From Cytophagales bacterium (GTDB lineage Bacteria; Bacteroidota; Bacteroidia; Cytophagales; Spirosomataceae): a DNA stretch of 45,876 nucleotides. The first letter of the stretch is position 1. Every line of letters begins with the position of its first letter. The position numbers and the translations under genes were made by a program. Shown here in pieces: positions 33,941 to 42,004 of this stretch. A model generated the notes under the pieces. The model was not told the DNA's origin. It worked only from the letters and a program-made list of their open reading frames with translations, and did no database searches. Where the stretch lies: NCBI GenBank assembly GCA_024742395.1, contig JANSYO010000036.1:1-45876 (forward strand), written 5' to 3'.

Positions 33941-34613
33941 CCAAAGACAAATTGATGAAATAGGAGATGATCATATCAGCTCCAATATTTTTGACACCCC
34001 ACTTAGACCTGATGCCTTTGAAATGGACGATGACACCAAAATGGAGAAAATTGAGGGTCATTTCAGAGAAATAATGCACATAATGGGATTAGACCTAAAT
34101 GATGATTCGTTGAATGGTACACCCAGAAGAGTAGCAAAAATGTATGTTAAGGAGCTTTTCAGTGGCTTAAATCCTAAGAATATGCCTTCTTTAACGCATT
34201 TTAAAAATCATTACAAGTACAAAGAAATGTTGGTAGAGAGAGACATAATGTTTCATTCTAACTGCGAACATCACTTTGTTCCTATAGTAGGTAAAGCTCA
34301 CGTGGCATACATCGCAAATGGTCATGTGATAGGTTTATCCAAACTTCACCGGATTGTTAATCACTTCGCCCGCAGGCCGCAGGTTCAGGAGCGGATGACC
34401 ATACAAATAGGAGAAGCCCTTAAAACCGTTCTGGGCACACCGAGTGTGGCCGTAATTTTGGATGCCGATCATATGTGTGTGAGCTCACGAGGGATAAACG
34501 ATCAAACTTCATCAACTGTTACCTCATTTTATAGAGGAGAATTTGAAAACGCTGAAACACGTAGAGAGTTCATTAAGATGGTTGGATTGAGGCAGAGTGT
34601 TATGAAATACTAA
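33918..34613 (+). CDS. folE: GTP cyclohydrolase I
   Basis: This enzyme converts GTP to 7,8-dihydroneopterin triphosphate. It has 231 residues and a normal FolE fold. Zinc ligands are Cys and His in HSNCEHHFVPIVGKAHVAYI near 113-132 and Cys in DADHMCVSSRG near 182-192; GLSKLHRIVNHFARRPQVQE lies between them. The N-terminal ~45 residues are acidic and less conserved, so the true start could be a later Met, but the ATG at 33918 gives the 23-base overlap with the upstream queD-like gene. A strong terminator follows the stop. Confidence 0.95.
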   Translation: MSNTQENNQRQIDEIGDDHISSNIFDTPLRPDAFEMDDDTKMEKIEGHFREIMHIMGLDLNDDSLNGTPRRVAKMYVKELFSGLNPKNMPSLTHFKNHYKYKEMLVERDIMFHSNCEHHFVPIVGKAHVAYIANGHVIGLSKLHRIVNHFARRPQVQERMTIQIGEALKTVLGTPSVAVILDADHMCVSSRGINDQTSSTVTSFYRGEFENAETRREFIKMVGLRQSVMKY

Positions 34614-34635
34614 AGTACTGATAGAGAGAAATTAG

Positions 34636-34663
34636 AGGAGATACGTAAGTGTCTCCTTTTTTT
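34636..34663 (+). terminator. Intrinsic terminator of the queD-folE operon
   Basis: AGGAGATAC (34636-34644) pairs with GTGTCTCCT (34649-34657) with one T-G wobble and a 4-base loop, followed by a run of seven T. It lies 22 bases after the folE stop. Confidence 0.92.
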
Positions 34664-34714
34664 GTGGTTTTTTGGTTCAATACCTTTAAATTTATCTAAC
34701 CATGATCTTCTATC

Positions 34715-35560
34715 ATGAATAAGACGCTTCTGTTATCTTTCATTTTTTTGTTACCAGCGTCATGTAAGAAGGAAGTAAAGAGTAATGTCGTGCGTCCTGA
34801 CAAATGGGATTCTCAAGTAGTTTCGTCGGGCGAAGCAGTTGTTATCTTCGACACAACTGACCTTTATCGTTTACCAAAAGACACAGGAGGTAAACACAGA
34901 AAAGTTTATAAGAATGACTCTAAAGGCAATTTCTGCTACTTTATCTAGGAACCCACAGGCTATTCTGAAAATAAGCTAGAATATCCCTTACTGACCTTTT
35001 TGCATGGAATAGGAGAAAGAGGGACAACTCAGGAAGAGTTAAAAAAAGTAATTACTCCTGTCCCTCCAAAGCTTATCGAAATGGGTGATTGGTCTCCTCA
35101 ATACCCCTTTCTGGTATTATCTCCTCAGCTATACCGCGTCAACAAACGGCGGATTTATTTAACCGGACTAAGCCTAGGTGGACAAGGCGTATGGAATTAT
35201 GGAGGAACCTATGGATTAACTGGAAAAGTGGCAGCACTTGTACCGGTATGCGGCTCTGGGAATCTTGCAAATATTCAAAACTTACGACATCTACCCGTTT
35301 GGGCTTTCCTTGGCTCAAATGATAATTTAATCAAAGCTTTTTCAGAAAATGGTTCAGTGCCAATGATTATGGGTATTAATGATTCAAAGCCTTCCATACC
35401 AGCTAAAGTGACTATTTATCCAGGCGTCGGTCATGATTCCTGGACGATAACCTACAATGGAGAAGGTCAAAAAAATGCCATTACTGCTTATGACCCTTAT
35501 GATGTAGATTTATATGATTGGATGTTACAATACACTATGATTGACCATTCTAAACTATAA
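34715..35560 (+). pseudogene. Decaying lipoprotein alpha/beta hydrolase (dienelactone/PHB-depolymerase-like)
   Basis: One reading frame runs from the ATG at 34715 to the stop at 35560 but is broken by a single TAG at 34946-34948. Upstream is a lipoprotein signal (MNKTLLLSFIFLLPASC, Cys17) and the start of the mature domain (KGNFCYFI). Downstream, in the same frame, come YPLLTFLHGIGERG, the nucleophile motif YLTGLSLGGQGVW, FLGSNDN and VGHDSW, so Ser, Asp and His are all present. Between LVLSPQ and YRVNKRRIYLTG about 25-30 residues normally present in this family seem to be missing, which is a second lesion. No ATG restarts the downstream part near its N-terminus. The gene is probably inactive and recent in its decay. 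Confidence 0.82.
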
Positions 35561-35561
35561 A

Positions 35562-35594
35562 AAAGCCGCAAGAACAATTACGTTTTGCGGCTTT
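35562..35594. terminator. Bidirectional terminator hairpin
   Basis: AAAGCCGCAA (35562-35571) and TTGCGGCTTT (35585-35594) form a perfect 10-base stem with a 13-base loop. A and T runs flank it on both sides. It sits between the pseudogene and the convergent DUF1080 operon. Confidence 0.85.
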
Positions 35595-35612
35595 AATTGA
35601 TTGAAATTGTTC

Positions 35613-36299
35613 TTACAATTCTCTTATTTTAATATTTCTGAAAGAGACGACATTGCCGTGATCCTGAAGTCCGATTTTTCCTTTGGAATACTTACCGAAT
35701 TCAGACCAGCCTTTAAATTTACTTTCATTAACCAAAGCTTCCCATCCAATACCCGTAGTAGGGTAGGTAACTGCCAATGTACCATTTTGCCAAATGGTAA
35801 CTACATTGTCTTTTTTGATCATTCTTACATGATTCCAATTATCAAAAGGTTTTGCTTTAGAAGCAGATGGAATCATATCATACAAAGAACCACCCTTTCT
35901 GTTTCCATTTCTGCCTTGTTTTGCATCAGGATGATATTCGTCATCAAGAACCTGAATCTCTGGCCCGCTTAAGTATGGAGTTCTAAGTTTCGGGTCTTCC
36001 TTTACGCCGTAAAAAATACCACTATTTCCACCTTTTTCAATCATCCACTCCAATTCCATTTCGAAATTTTCGTATTCTTTATTGGTTACAATATCATTTA
36101 CGTCCCAGCTACTGCTTCCTTTAGGGTCAAAAACAAAAGCTTTGTCTTTAATTGTCCATTTGCTGCTTACTGGCTCACCCGGATGGTTATAGACATGCCA
36201 GTGATCGAATGTACCATCAGAAAGGTTTACCCACTCACTTTGTGCTGAAAGCTTTAAAGCTGAGAATAAAACCAGAAGTAAAACAAGAGATTTTTTCAT
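35613..36299 (-). CDS. DUF1080 (3-keto-disaccharide hydrolase-like) secreted protein
   Basis: This is the third and last of three tandem DUF1080 (PF06439) proteins, 228 residues. A signal peptide (MKKSLVLLLVLFSALKLSAQ) without a lipobox precedes a concanavalin-like beta sandwich: SDGTFDHWHVYNHPGEPVSS near 27-46, YENFEMELEWMIEKGGNSGI near 76-95, YLSGPEIQVLDDEYHPDA near 109-126, WNHVRMIKKDNVVTIWQNGT near 152-171, and the closing GLQDHGNVVSFRNIKIREL. Proteins of this family have been linked to cleavage of 3-keto-glycosides. It differs from its two neighbours in lacking a lipid anchor. Confidence 0.88.
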   Translation of the reverse strand: MKKSLVLLLVLFSALKLSAQSEWVNLSDGTFDHWHVYNHPGEPVSSKWTIKDKAFVFDPKGSSSWDVNDIVTNKEYENFEMELEWMIEKGGNSGIFYGVKEDPKLRTPYLSGPEIQVLDDEYHPDAKQGRNGNRKGGSLYDMIPSASKAKPFDNWNHVRMIKKDNVVTIWQNGTLAVTYPTTGIGWEALVNESKFKGWSEFGKYSKGKIGLQDHGNVVSFRNIKIREL

Positions 36300-36358
36300 G
36301 TTTGATCGTAGAATCGTTAATAGAGTTAATAAAATTTGTAATCGTTACTATTGGAGTT

Positions 36359-37096
36359 TTAAAACTCCAATATCTTAATATTTCTGAAAGAAACACCTTT
36401 AGCCCAATATTGCAACCCTATTTTACCGGAATTTTTCTTTGCAAAATCAGGCTTATCATTGAATTCACTATTGGCCACTCTTTCTTGCCATTCCAGTGTC
36501 TTTAAGTCGGCTTCGCTTGAAATTTCACCGTTTAACCAAAAGGAAACCCGACCATTGACATGTTGAATTTTAGCATGATTCCACTCGCCGGGAGGGTTGA
36601 TTTTCACTTCACTGCTGTATGGACTTAGCCCATATATTGTGCCTGCTCTTTTCGTAGAATCTATCAGGTAAGAGTTTTCGTTGATGGCTCTTCCGTCAAG
36701 TAACTGATATTCTAAACCCGTACTGTAGGTATTGGGATACTTTTTATCTTCCTGTACATTAATAAATACTCCGCTGTTCCCGTCTTTGGTAATTTTCCAC
36801 TCAAACTGTAACTCGAAATCTTCGTATTCCTTATCAGTTACTAAATCGCCTTTTTTGACTTCAAAATTGTAAGGATCGCAATAAAGTTCTCCATCTATCA
36901 CTACCCAAGAAGAAGGGGTACCGGCCTCATTATACAAATGCCAACCTTTAGTAGACCTACCATCAAAAAGTAATTTCCAACCTTCTTCTACTTCTTGTTC
37001 TGTTAACCGGTTTTGATCGGGATCAATCTTATCACAAGCCACTAGCAGAATACCAATGAATGCACTAATAAAAATGTGTTTACTGATACTTTTCAT
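36359..37096 (-). CDS. DUF1080 (3-keto-disaccharide hydrolase-like) lipoprotein, middle copy
   Basis: This 245-residue protein is the second of three tandem paralogues. The lipoprotein signal ends in LLVAC with Cys21. The DUF1080 domain has WKLLFDGRSTKGWHLYNEAG near 41-60, YEDFELQFEWKITKDGNSGV near 91-110, TYSTGLEYQLLDGRA, WNHAKIQHVNGRVSFWLNGE near 172-191 and the closing GLQYWAKGVSFRNIKILEF. Sequence is much closer to the upstream copy than to the secreted copy, pointing to an older split and a younger duplication. It starts 15 bases after the upstream copy, so the three genes share an operon. Confidence 0.9.
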   Translation of the reverse strand: MKSISKHIFISAFIGILLVACDKIDPDQNRLTEQEVEEGWKLLFDGRSTKGWHLYNEAGTPSSWVVIDGELYCDPYNFEVKKGDLVTDKEYEDFELQFEWKITKDGNSGVFINVQEDKKYPNTYSTGLEYQLLDGRAINENSYLIDSTKRAGTIYGLSPYSSEVKINPPGEWNHAKIQHVNGRVSFWLNGEISSEADLKTLEWQERVANSEFNDKPDFAKKNSGKIGLQYWAKGVSFRNIKILEF

Positions 37097-37111
37097 TTAA
37101 TTAAGAACGAA

Positions 37112-37837
37112 TTAAAGCTCCAGAATTTTGATATTTCTAAACGAGACGCCTTTAGACCAATCCTGCAATGCTAATTTCCCTGATGTGGCCTTTCCAAAAG
37201 CCGGGAAACTTTTAAAGTTACTATTTGCTATTAAGGCCTTCCAATTTTCTCCAGTTAAATCTTCCTGAGCCGTCATTATTTCATTGAGCCAATAAGTAAT
37301 TTTACCGTCTTTCTGTGTTATTCTGGAATGATTCCATTCTCCTGCGGTCTTAGGTGTTACCTGATTCATAATAGGTTGAAAACCATATAAACAAGCAGCC
37401 CAATGGGTGGTATCCTCTAAATATTCCTTATGAATACCTAGGTTGTCTAAAATTTGATACTCGGGACCTGTAGTCCATGTTGTAGGATATTCTTCTCCTT
37501 CTTGAACATTTATGAAAACGCCACTATTACCTGCAGTTGAAATTTTCCAGTCAAAACGAAGATCAAAATCTGAAAACTCTTCATTAGTTACCAAATCACC
37601 GTGATCTACCTCGAAAGTATCAGGATTACAGAAAAGTTCTTCATCTTTGACTATCCAGGCTGAAGGAACATCTCCTTTATTATACAAATGCCAACCCTCT
37701 GTAGTTTTTCCATCAAAAAGAAGTCTCCAGCCTTCCTCTTTTTCTTCTTTTGTTAACGTATTAGGTAAATTTACTTCCTCTTCAGAGCAGGAAATAAGAA
37801 AAAAAGCAGACAGCAAAAAAAGGATACTTTTAGTCAT
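37112..37837 (-). CDS. DUF1080 (3-keto-disaccharide hydrolase-like) lipoprotein, first copy
   Basis: This 241-residue protein is the promoter-proximal member of the DUF1080 triplet. The lipoprotein signal ends in FFLISC with Cys17. The domain has WRLLFDGKTTEGWHLYNKGD near 37-56, FSDFDLRFDWKISTAGNSGV near 87-106, TGPEYQILDN, WNHSRITQKDGKITYWLNE near 168-186 and LQDWSKGVSFRNIKILEL at the end. It aligns along its whole length with the middle copy. The known family role is the breakage of glycosidic links after oxidation at C3; the dehydrogenase partner is not in this operon. A promoter and a 25-base inverted repeat lie just upstream. Confidence 0.9.
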   Translation of the reverse strand: MTKSILFLLSAFFLISCSEEEVNLPNTLTKEEKEEGWRLLFDGKTTEGWHLYNKGDVPSAWIVKDEELFCNPDTFEVDHGDLVTNEEFSDFDLRFDWKISTAGNSGVFINVQEGEEYPTTWTTGPEYQILDNLGIHKEYLEDTTHWAACLYGFQPIMNQVTPKTAGEWNHSRITQKDGKITYWLNEIMTAQEDLTGENWKALIANSNFKSFPAFGKATSGKLALQDWSKGVSFRNIKILEL

Positions 37838-37885
37838 TAAAGTAAAAACAGATTCTTAGAATTATAACAGGAAATAGATTTACCA

Positions 37886-37918
37886 CAAATATGTCAATTT
37901 AATGCGTAAATAGACAAA
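37886..37918 (-). promoter_or_regulatory. Promoter and candidate operator of the DUF1080 triplet
   Basis: TGTCAATTTA (37892-37901) and TAAATAGACA (37907-37916) form an inverted repeat with nine of ten bases paired and a 5-base spacer. On the minus strand, TTTG (37918-37915), a 21-base spacer and CATATTTG (37893-37886), one base off TAnnTTTG, form a promoter in which the repeat fills the -33 to -7 interval, as a repressor site would. Confidence 0.55.
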
Positions 37919-37928
37919 AGCTGGTAGT

Positions 37929-38921
37929 CTAATCGACAAAATGTTTGGTATTTGATAGAATTCGTCGTTCTGTCCACTCTTTTTTCTGTACAAATGCCTC
38001 CTTTCTAACTGAACAGTTTGTTAGTAAACAGTAATGGCAACATTGTGGGATACAAGGATCAGAATGAACAAAGATTTCTACTTCAAAAGGGTAGTTGCTT
38101 TGAATAGCTCTTTCAAATTTGACAACTTGTTCGTGAGCTTGTTCTAATGAGTAATAAAAAGGAAGAGTCAGATGACAGTCTATATGAATATCTGCCCCAT
38201 ATTTCTGCACGCGTAAATTATGTACGTCTATCCAGCTGTTTGAACGAGTTTGGTTTAGAATATTGATCAGCTTAGAAAAGGTGGCTTCGTCCATTTCATC
38301 CATTAGTCCTGAAACAGATTTTCTCATTAAACTTATTCCATTGTAAATAATAATTCCGGCTAATAATAGAGCTAAAATACCATCTATATAACCTTTCCCG
38401 GTCCATTTTACTGCAAATAATCCTGTTATTAGAATGATGGAATTGCCACTGTCAAGTAAAAGGTGCTGCCCATCTGCTTTTAAAGCTATAGAATCGTTCT
38501 GCTTTCCAATTCGAATTAAAAAGAATCCTAATAGTCCGTTAATAATGATTGTGATCACAATTAGCCAGATACCCTCAGTCAAATTTTCAACTTCCGAAGG
38601 CTCTATTAAAGATTCTACCGCCGGTAAAATCATTACTAAACCTGTTACCAGAATTAAAACACCCTCAAATCCACTGGAAAAAAATTCAATTTTACCATGA
38701 CCATAGGGATGATTCCGGTCTTTCGGTCTAACGGCCACTTTTAAGCTGTACAATGCGAAAGCAGCTGCAGCTACATTTACAATAGACTCAGAGGCATCAG
38801 TAAGAATAGCCTTAGAATCCGTAAAATAAAAGGCAAGAAATTTAATGAGCATTAATACAAAACCAACTGAGAGAGAGATAGCGATTACTTTCTGATTTGA
38901 TTTGCCTGTTTCACCTGTCAT
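37929..38921 (-). CDS. Cation diffusion facilitator (CDF) metal transporter
   Basis: This 330-residue metal/proton antiporter exports divalent cations such as Zn, Fe or Mn. Six transmembrane segments lie in residues 10-200. TM2 carries TDASESIVNVAAAAFALYSL near 37-56, and TM5 carries ALKADGQHLLLDSGNSIIL near 145-163 with the HxxxD pair; KDRNHPYGHGKIEFFSSGFE is the conserved loop. TM2 has Asn where many CDF proteins have the second Asp, which may change metal choice. The cytoplasmic domain ends in a cysteine-rich tail, DPCIPQCCHYCLLTNC (six Cys), which could bind metal. The gene is divergent from a Nudix gene, with a 19-base palindrome between them. Confidence 0.93.
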   Translation of the reverse strand: MTGETGKSNQKVIAISLSVGFVLMLIKFLAFYFTDSKAILTDASESIVNVAAAAFALYSLKVAVRPKDRNHPYGHGKIEFFSSGFEGVLILVTGLVMILPAVESLIEPSEVENLTEGIWLIVITIIINGLLGFFLIRIGKQNDSIALKADGQHLLLDSGNSIILITGLFAVKWTGKGYIDGILALLLAGIIIYNGISLMRKSVSGLMDEMDEATFSKLINILNQTRSNSWIDVHNLRVQKYGADIHIDCHLTLPFYYSLEQAHEQVVKFERAIQSNYPFEVEIFVHSDPCIPQCCHYCLLTNCSVRKEAFVQKKEWTERRILSNTKHFVD

Positions 38922-38936
38922 AGAATCTTTTTGCCT

Positions 38937-38972
38937 GCTAAGTTTTAAACTTAGCTATTTCCATTAGTTTTG
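38937..38972. promoter_or_regulatory. 19-base palindromic operator and Nudix-gene promoter
   Basis: GCTAAGTTT (38937-38945), T, AAACTTAGC (38947-38955) is a perfect palindrome with a single central base. It lies 16 bases from the start of the CDF transporter gene. TAGTTTTG (38965-38972), an exact TAnnTTTG box, follows for the plus-strand Nudix gene. The 19-base length and symmetry resemble DtxR/MntR-type metal-regulator boxes, which would suit a metal exporter; the binding protein is inference. Confidence 0.6.
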
Positions 38973-38977
38973 CGATA

Positions 38978-39547
38978 ATGAGCGAACAAAATAATCCCTG
39001 GAAAACTCTAAAAGAGGAGATTGTCTATCAAAACAACTGGATTGAGGTGGTACACAAAGATGTATTAAACCCAAATGGAAATCCCGGAATATATGGTCAG
39101 GTAAATTTTAAGAATATTGCTATTGGTGTTGTACCTGTTGACGATGAAGGTTATACCTGGCTGGTAGGGCAGTATCGATTTCCTTTAGAAGAATACAGCT
39201 GGGAAATCCCAGAGGGAGGATGCCCGGTAGGTGAGGAGTGGCTCGATGCCGCCATAAGAGAATTAAAAGAAGAAACAGGATTACAAGCTGAACACTATGA
39301 GATTATCAGCAAAATACACACTTCTAATTCCGTTTGTAACGAAGTGGCCTACATCTACTTGGCCACAGGAATTTCTCATGGCGAATCAGAACCTGAAGAT
39401 ACCGAAGAACTGGTAGTGAAAAGGGTTAAACTAAGTGAAGCCATTCAAATGGTTATGGAGAACAAAATCACTGATTCTATGAGTGTTACTGGTTTGCTAA
39501 AAGCAGACCGAATTCTTAGAAACAGAAAAAAAGTGGGGTTTAATTAA
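38978..39547 (+). CDS. Nudix hydrolase, ADP-ribose pyrophosphatase-like
   Basis: This 189-residue enzyme hydrolyses a nucleoside diphosphate linked to another group. The Nudix box is complete: Gly80, Glu86 and the REL-KEETG core at 94-101, in GCPVGEEWLDAAIRELKEET. WLVGQYRFPLEEYSWEIPEG near 61-80 is typical of the ADP-ribose/ADP-sugar pyrophosphatase branch. The ATG lies only five bases after an exact -7 box, so the mRNA may be leaderless. It converges on surE with an 8-base overlap. Confidence 0.9.
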   Translation: MSEQNNPWKTLKEEIVYQNNWIEVVHKDVLNPNGNPGIYGQVNFKNIAIGVVPVDDEGYTWLVGQYRFPLEEYSWEIPEGGCPVGEEWLDAAIRELKEETGLQAEHYEIISKIHTSNSVCNEVAYIYLATGISHGESEPEDTEELVVKRVKLSEAIQMVMENKITDSMSVTGLLKADRILRNRKKVGFN

Positions 39548-40313
39548 ACTCCCACTTTCTTAGCTGGTCTATTGCATCATAGTCAGTTAAATCTGTTTTA
39601 CAGGGAACCACCCCCACAAAATTATTTTCCATGCACCATACGTCTGTGTCCTGACTTTCTGGCTCGTGATTAATAAACTCACCACCCATCCAGAAATAGG
39701 GTCTGCCGTGTGGATCCTGACGGGCATCAAACTCTTCTTTCCAGTATCCGTTTGTTTGTCTTACTACCTTAATCCCTTTAATCTTTTCATCAGAGTATTT
39801 CGGGAAATTCACGTTAAGAGCTCGATGCTTCGGCAATCCGTTTTTTAATGTGGTTTCACAAATTTGCTTAATGAATGGTCTTGTATGCGAAAAATCAGCA
39901 TCGTATCTGAAATCATCAATAGAAAATCCTATGGCAGGAATACCTTCTATTGAGGCCTCTCTGGCGGCTGCCATCGTTCCTGAATAAATAACAGAAATAG
40001 AAGCATTGTGACCATGATTTATTCCACTTACCACTAGATCTATTTTACGTCCTTTCAGCAAATGGTGCTTTGCAAGCTTCACGCAGTCTGCCGGAGTACC
40101 ACTGCATTCATAAGATTCTACACCATTAAATATGTTTGATTTCTTAATATGAATTGTGCTATCAACAGTAATAGCGTGTCCCATTCCTGAGTTTGGACTA
40201 TCCGGAGCCACTACAAAAACGTCTCCTATTTCCTTGACAACTTCTATTAAATTTCTAATACCTTTTGAGGTAATTCCGTCATCATTTGTGACCAGAATGA
40301 GGGGTTTTGACAT
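39540..40313 (-). CDS. surE: 5'/3'-nucleotidase SurE
   Basis: This 257-residue metal-dependent nucleoside monophosphate phosphatase has ILVTNDDGITSKGIRNLIEV near 6-25 with the Asp-Asp metal ligands, VAPDSPNSGMGHAITVDSTI near 34-53, and DLVVSGINHGHNASISVIYSGTMAAARE near 95-122 with the Asn ligand and conserved GTxxAAxE. Length and motifs are standard. SurE acts on surplus nucleotides in stationary phase and stress. It lies downstream of the type-B esterase start side with a 61-base gap after its own upstream neighbour; no operon partner is certain. Confidence 0.96.
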   Translation of the reverse strand: MSKPLILVTNDDGITSKGIRNLIEVVKEIGDVFVVAPDSPNSGMGHAITVDSTIHIKKSNIFNGVESYECSGTPADCVKLAKHHLLKGRKIDLVVSGINHGHNASISVIYSGTMAAAREASIEGIPAIGFSIDDFRYDADFSHTRPFIKQICETTLKNGLPKHRALNVNFPKYSDEKIKGIKVVRQTNGYWKEEFDARQDPHGRPYFWMGGEFINHEPESQDTDVWCMENNFVGVVPCKTDLTDYDAIDQLRKWEFN

Positions 40314-40374
40314 GTATCTGAGTATTTTTTTTACAAAAATAAGATTACTTCCTCAATTAGCCCTACCTACCTAC

Positions 40375-41880
40375 TTAATTCAAAACTGAGAACTCTGCCT
40401 TATATCGATTAGTCGTGTTGGAAGTTTCTTCATTTATTACTTGAATGCTTTGGGTATCAGATGAGTATGGATACCATTGAGGAAGGTTCTCACCATTTGG
40501 ATTTCCTGATTTAATAAAGTTTAAATAATAAGACGAAAGTATCGCTTCTACCTTTCTATCATGATCGGCCCATGGCCTGTCCCAAGTTTCAAGATTTGCT
40601 AACGCAAAAGGTACATCAGAGGTATGAAAAGCTCCATAATGTGGAAAATCAGGCTTATCTGTAGGTACATGATTTACTTCATAGACATAAACAGATTTAG
40701 AATTGTTAGAGCCCAACAAATGTGCAGGTATTCCGGCAAAACTCAATGTTTTAGCCTTAGTTCTCATGAGCATGGCTTCTTCGTCATTTTTGGCCGTAAA
40801 TACGCTTAGGAATTCTTCCGCTTTATTACCAAGTTGCTCTTTTGTTTCAGTTATATATTGATTTAAGGTTAGTGCTCCATCGGAAAGAAATCCTCCATCA
40901 TCCTTGGTCCAGCCGGTCAAAACCGGCACCTGATTAATTCTATTTTCAAAGGCATTTTCAGGTAGTAAATATCCGTCTGTAATTACTCCCATTCTGCCCC
41001 CCTTTATACCTCCCGACATTTTTTGAATATCTTCTGCTTTTAGTGTTCTTAAATCGGCCAAATTATTCGCTCCTAAAAGTTTTTGAAGTTCCATACCTAA
41101 ATTCTCAGCATCCTTTAAAGAACCCGGAATTCTGCTTGGTCCAAATCCACCACTCATGGCCACAGCCTTATGAAATAACCCTTTAGCCAATGGTGAAGCC
41201 ATCAATGCATGAACGCTCATTGAACCGGCAGACTGTCCTCCAATGGTTACATTGCCCGGATCTCCCCCAAATTTTCCAATGTTTTCTTTTACCCATTTAA
41301 GGGCGGCTACCTGATCTAGAAGGCCATAATTTCCACTGGCTCCATTCTGTTCCTTGCTGAGTTCAGGATGAGCCATAAAACCAAAAGGGCCAACTCTATA
41401 ATTTATACTAACAAACACTACTCCTTTTTTGGCATAAGACTCTCCATCGTAAATAGCACAAGCAGCTGAGCCGGAATTAAAACCACCTCCATATATCCAG
41501 ACAAAAACCGGACGTTTTTCCTCTGAAGACTTTGCTTCAGTCCACACATTTAGGTAAAGGCAGTCCTCGCTAAGTGGATCGGGTGGAGAAATGAACTCCT
41601 CAGACCAGCAGGCAAAAGGCTCCGGCTGTCTTTGAATAGGACTTGCTGAAAAATCAATACATTCTTTGATACCCTCCCAGCTTTTAAGTTCTTGTGGTTC
41701 TTTCCATCGAAGTGCTCCAATTGGAGGAGCCGCAAAGGGAATTCCTTTGTAAATATGAAGATCGCCCGAATGCAAACCTGAAATTTTCCCACCCGTTACA
41801 TCTACAATATCAATTTTGGTCTTTTGAGTGCATGAAATCAGAGTAAGCGAAGTAAATAGAAAGAAGAGTACAGTTTTCAA
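40375..41880 (-). CDS. Type-B carboxylesterase lipoprotein
   Basis: This 501-residue serine hydrolase belongs to the carboxylesterase/para-nitrobenzyl esterase family. The lipoprotein signal MKTVLFFLFTSLTLISC ends at Cys17. DCLYLNVWTE near 106-115 and TIGGQSAGSMSVHALM with Ser217 are family signatures; HTSDVPFALAN in the last fifth has the catalytic His region, and RPVFVWIYGGGFNSGSA forms the oxyanion hole. The start codon is TTG at 41880-41878: an in-frame TAA lies 15 bases upstream and no ATG is near the signal peptide. Cell-envelope location suggests hydrolysis of ester groups on imported or extracellular compounds. Substrate unknown. Confidence 0.9.
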   Translation of the reverse strand: MKTVLFFLFTSLTLISCTQKTKIDIVDVTGGKISGLHSGDLHIYKGIPFAAPPIGALRWKEPQELKSWEGIKECIDFSASPIQRQPEPFACWSEEFISPPDPLSEDCLYLNVWTEAKSSEEKRPVFVWIYGGGFNSGSAACAIYDGESYAKKGVVFVSINYRVGPFGFMAHPELSKEQNGASGNYGLLDQVAALKWVKENIGKFGGDPGNVTIGGQSAGSMSVHALMASPLAKGLFHKAVAMSGGFGPSRIPGSLKDAENLGMELQKLLGANNLADLRTLKAEDIQKMSGGIKGGRMGVITDGYLLPENAFENRINQVPVLTGWTKDDGGFLSDGALTLNQYITETKEQLGNKAEEFLSVFTAKNDEEAMLMRTKAKTLSFAGIPAHLLGSNNSKSVYVYEVNHVPTDKPDFPHYGAFHTSDVPFALANLETWDRPWADHDRKVEAILSSYYLNFIKSGNPNGENLPQWYPYSSDTQSIQVINEETSNTTNRYKAEFSVLN

Positions 41881-41927
41881 TAGTATAGGTATTTATATCA
41901 TACCAAATGTAATCTAAATTTAGAAGG

Positions 41928-41972
41928 TCAGAAAAAAAGAAAGTGGTCAAATCAGGATTGATCGACCACTTC
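41928..41972 (-). terminator. Intrinsic terminator of trhO
   Basis: AAGTGGTC (41942-41949) and GACCACTT (41965-41972) form a perfect 8-base stem with a 15-base loop. On the minus strand a tract CTTTTTTTC follows. It lies 33 bases after the trhO stop. Confidence 0.8.
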
Positions 41973-42004
41973 TGAAAATGTTTCTATAACGAACAGATTA
42001 TCAA

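Noticed and set aside
34946-34948. Recoding of the TAG, for example as pyrrolysine, in the hydrolase gene
   Set aside because: A second lesion (missing residues before the nucleophile) and the lack of any supporting signal make simple decay the better explanation.
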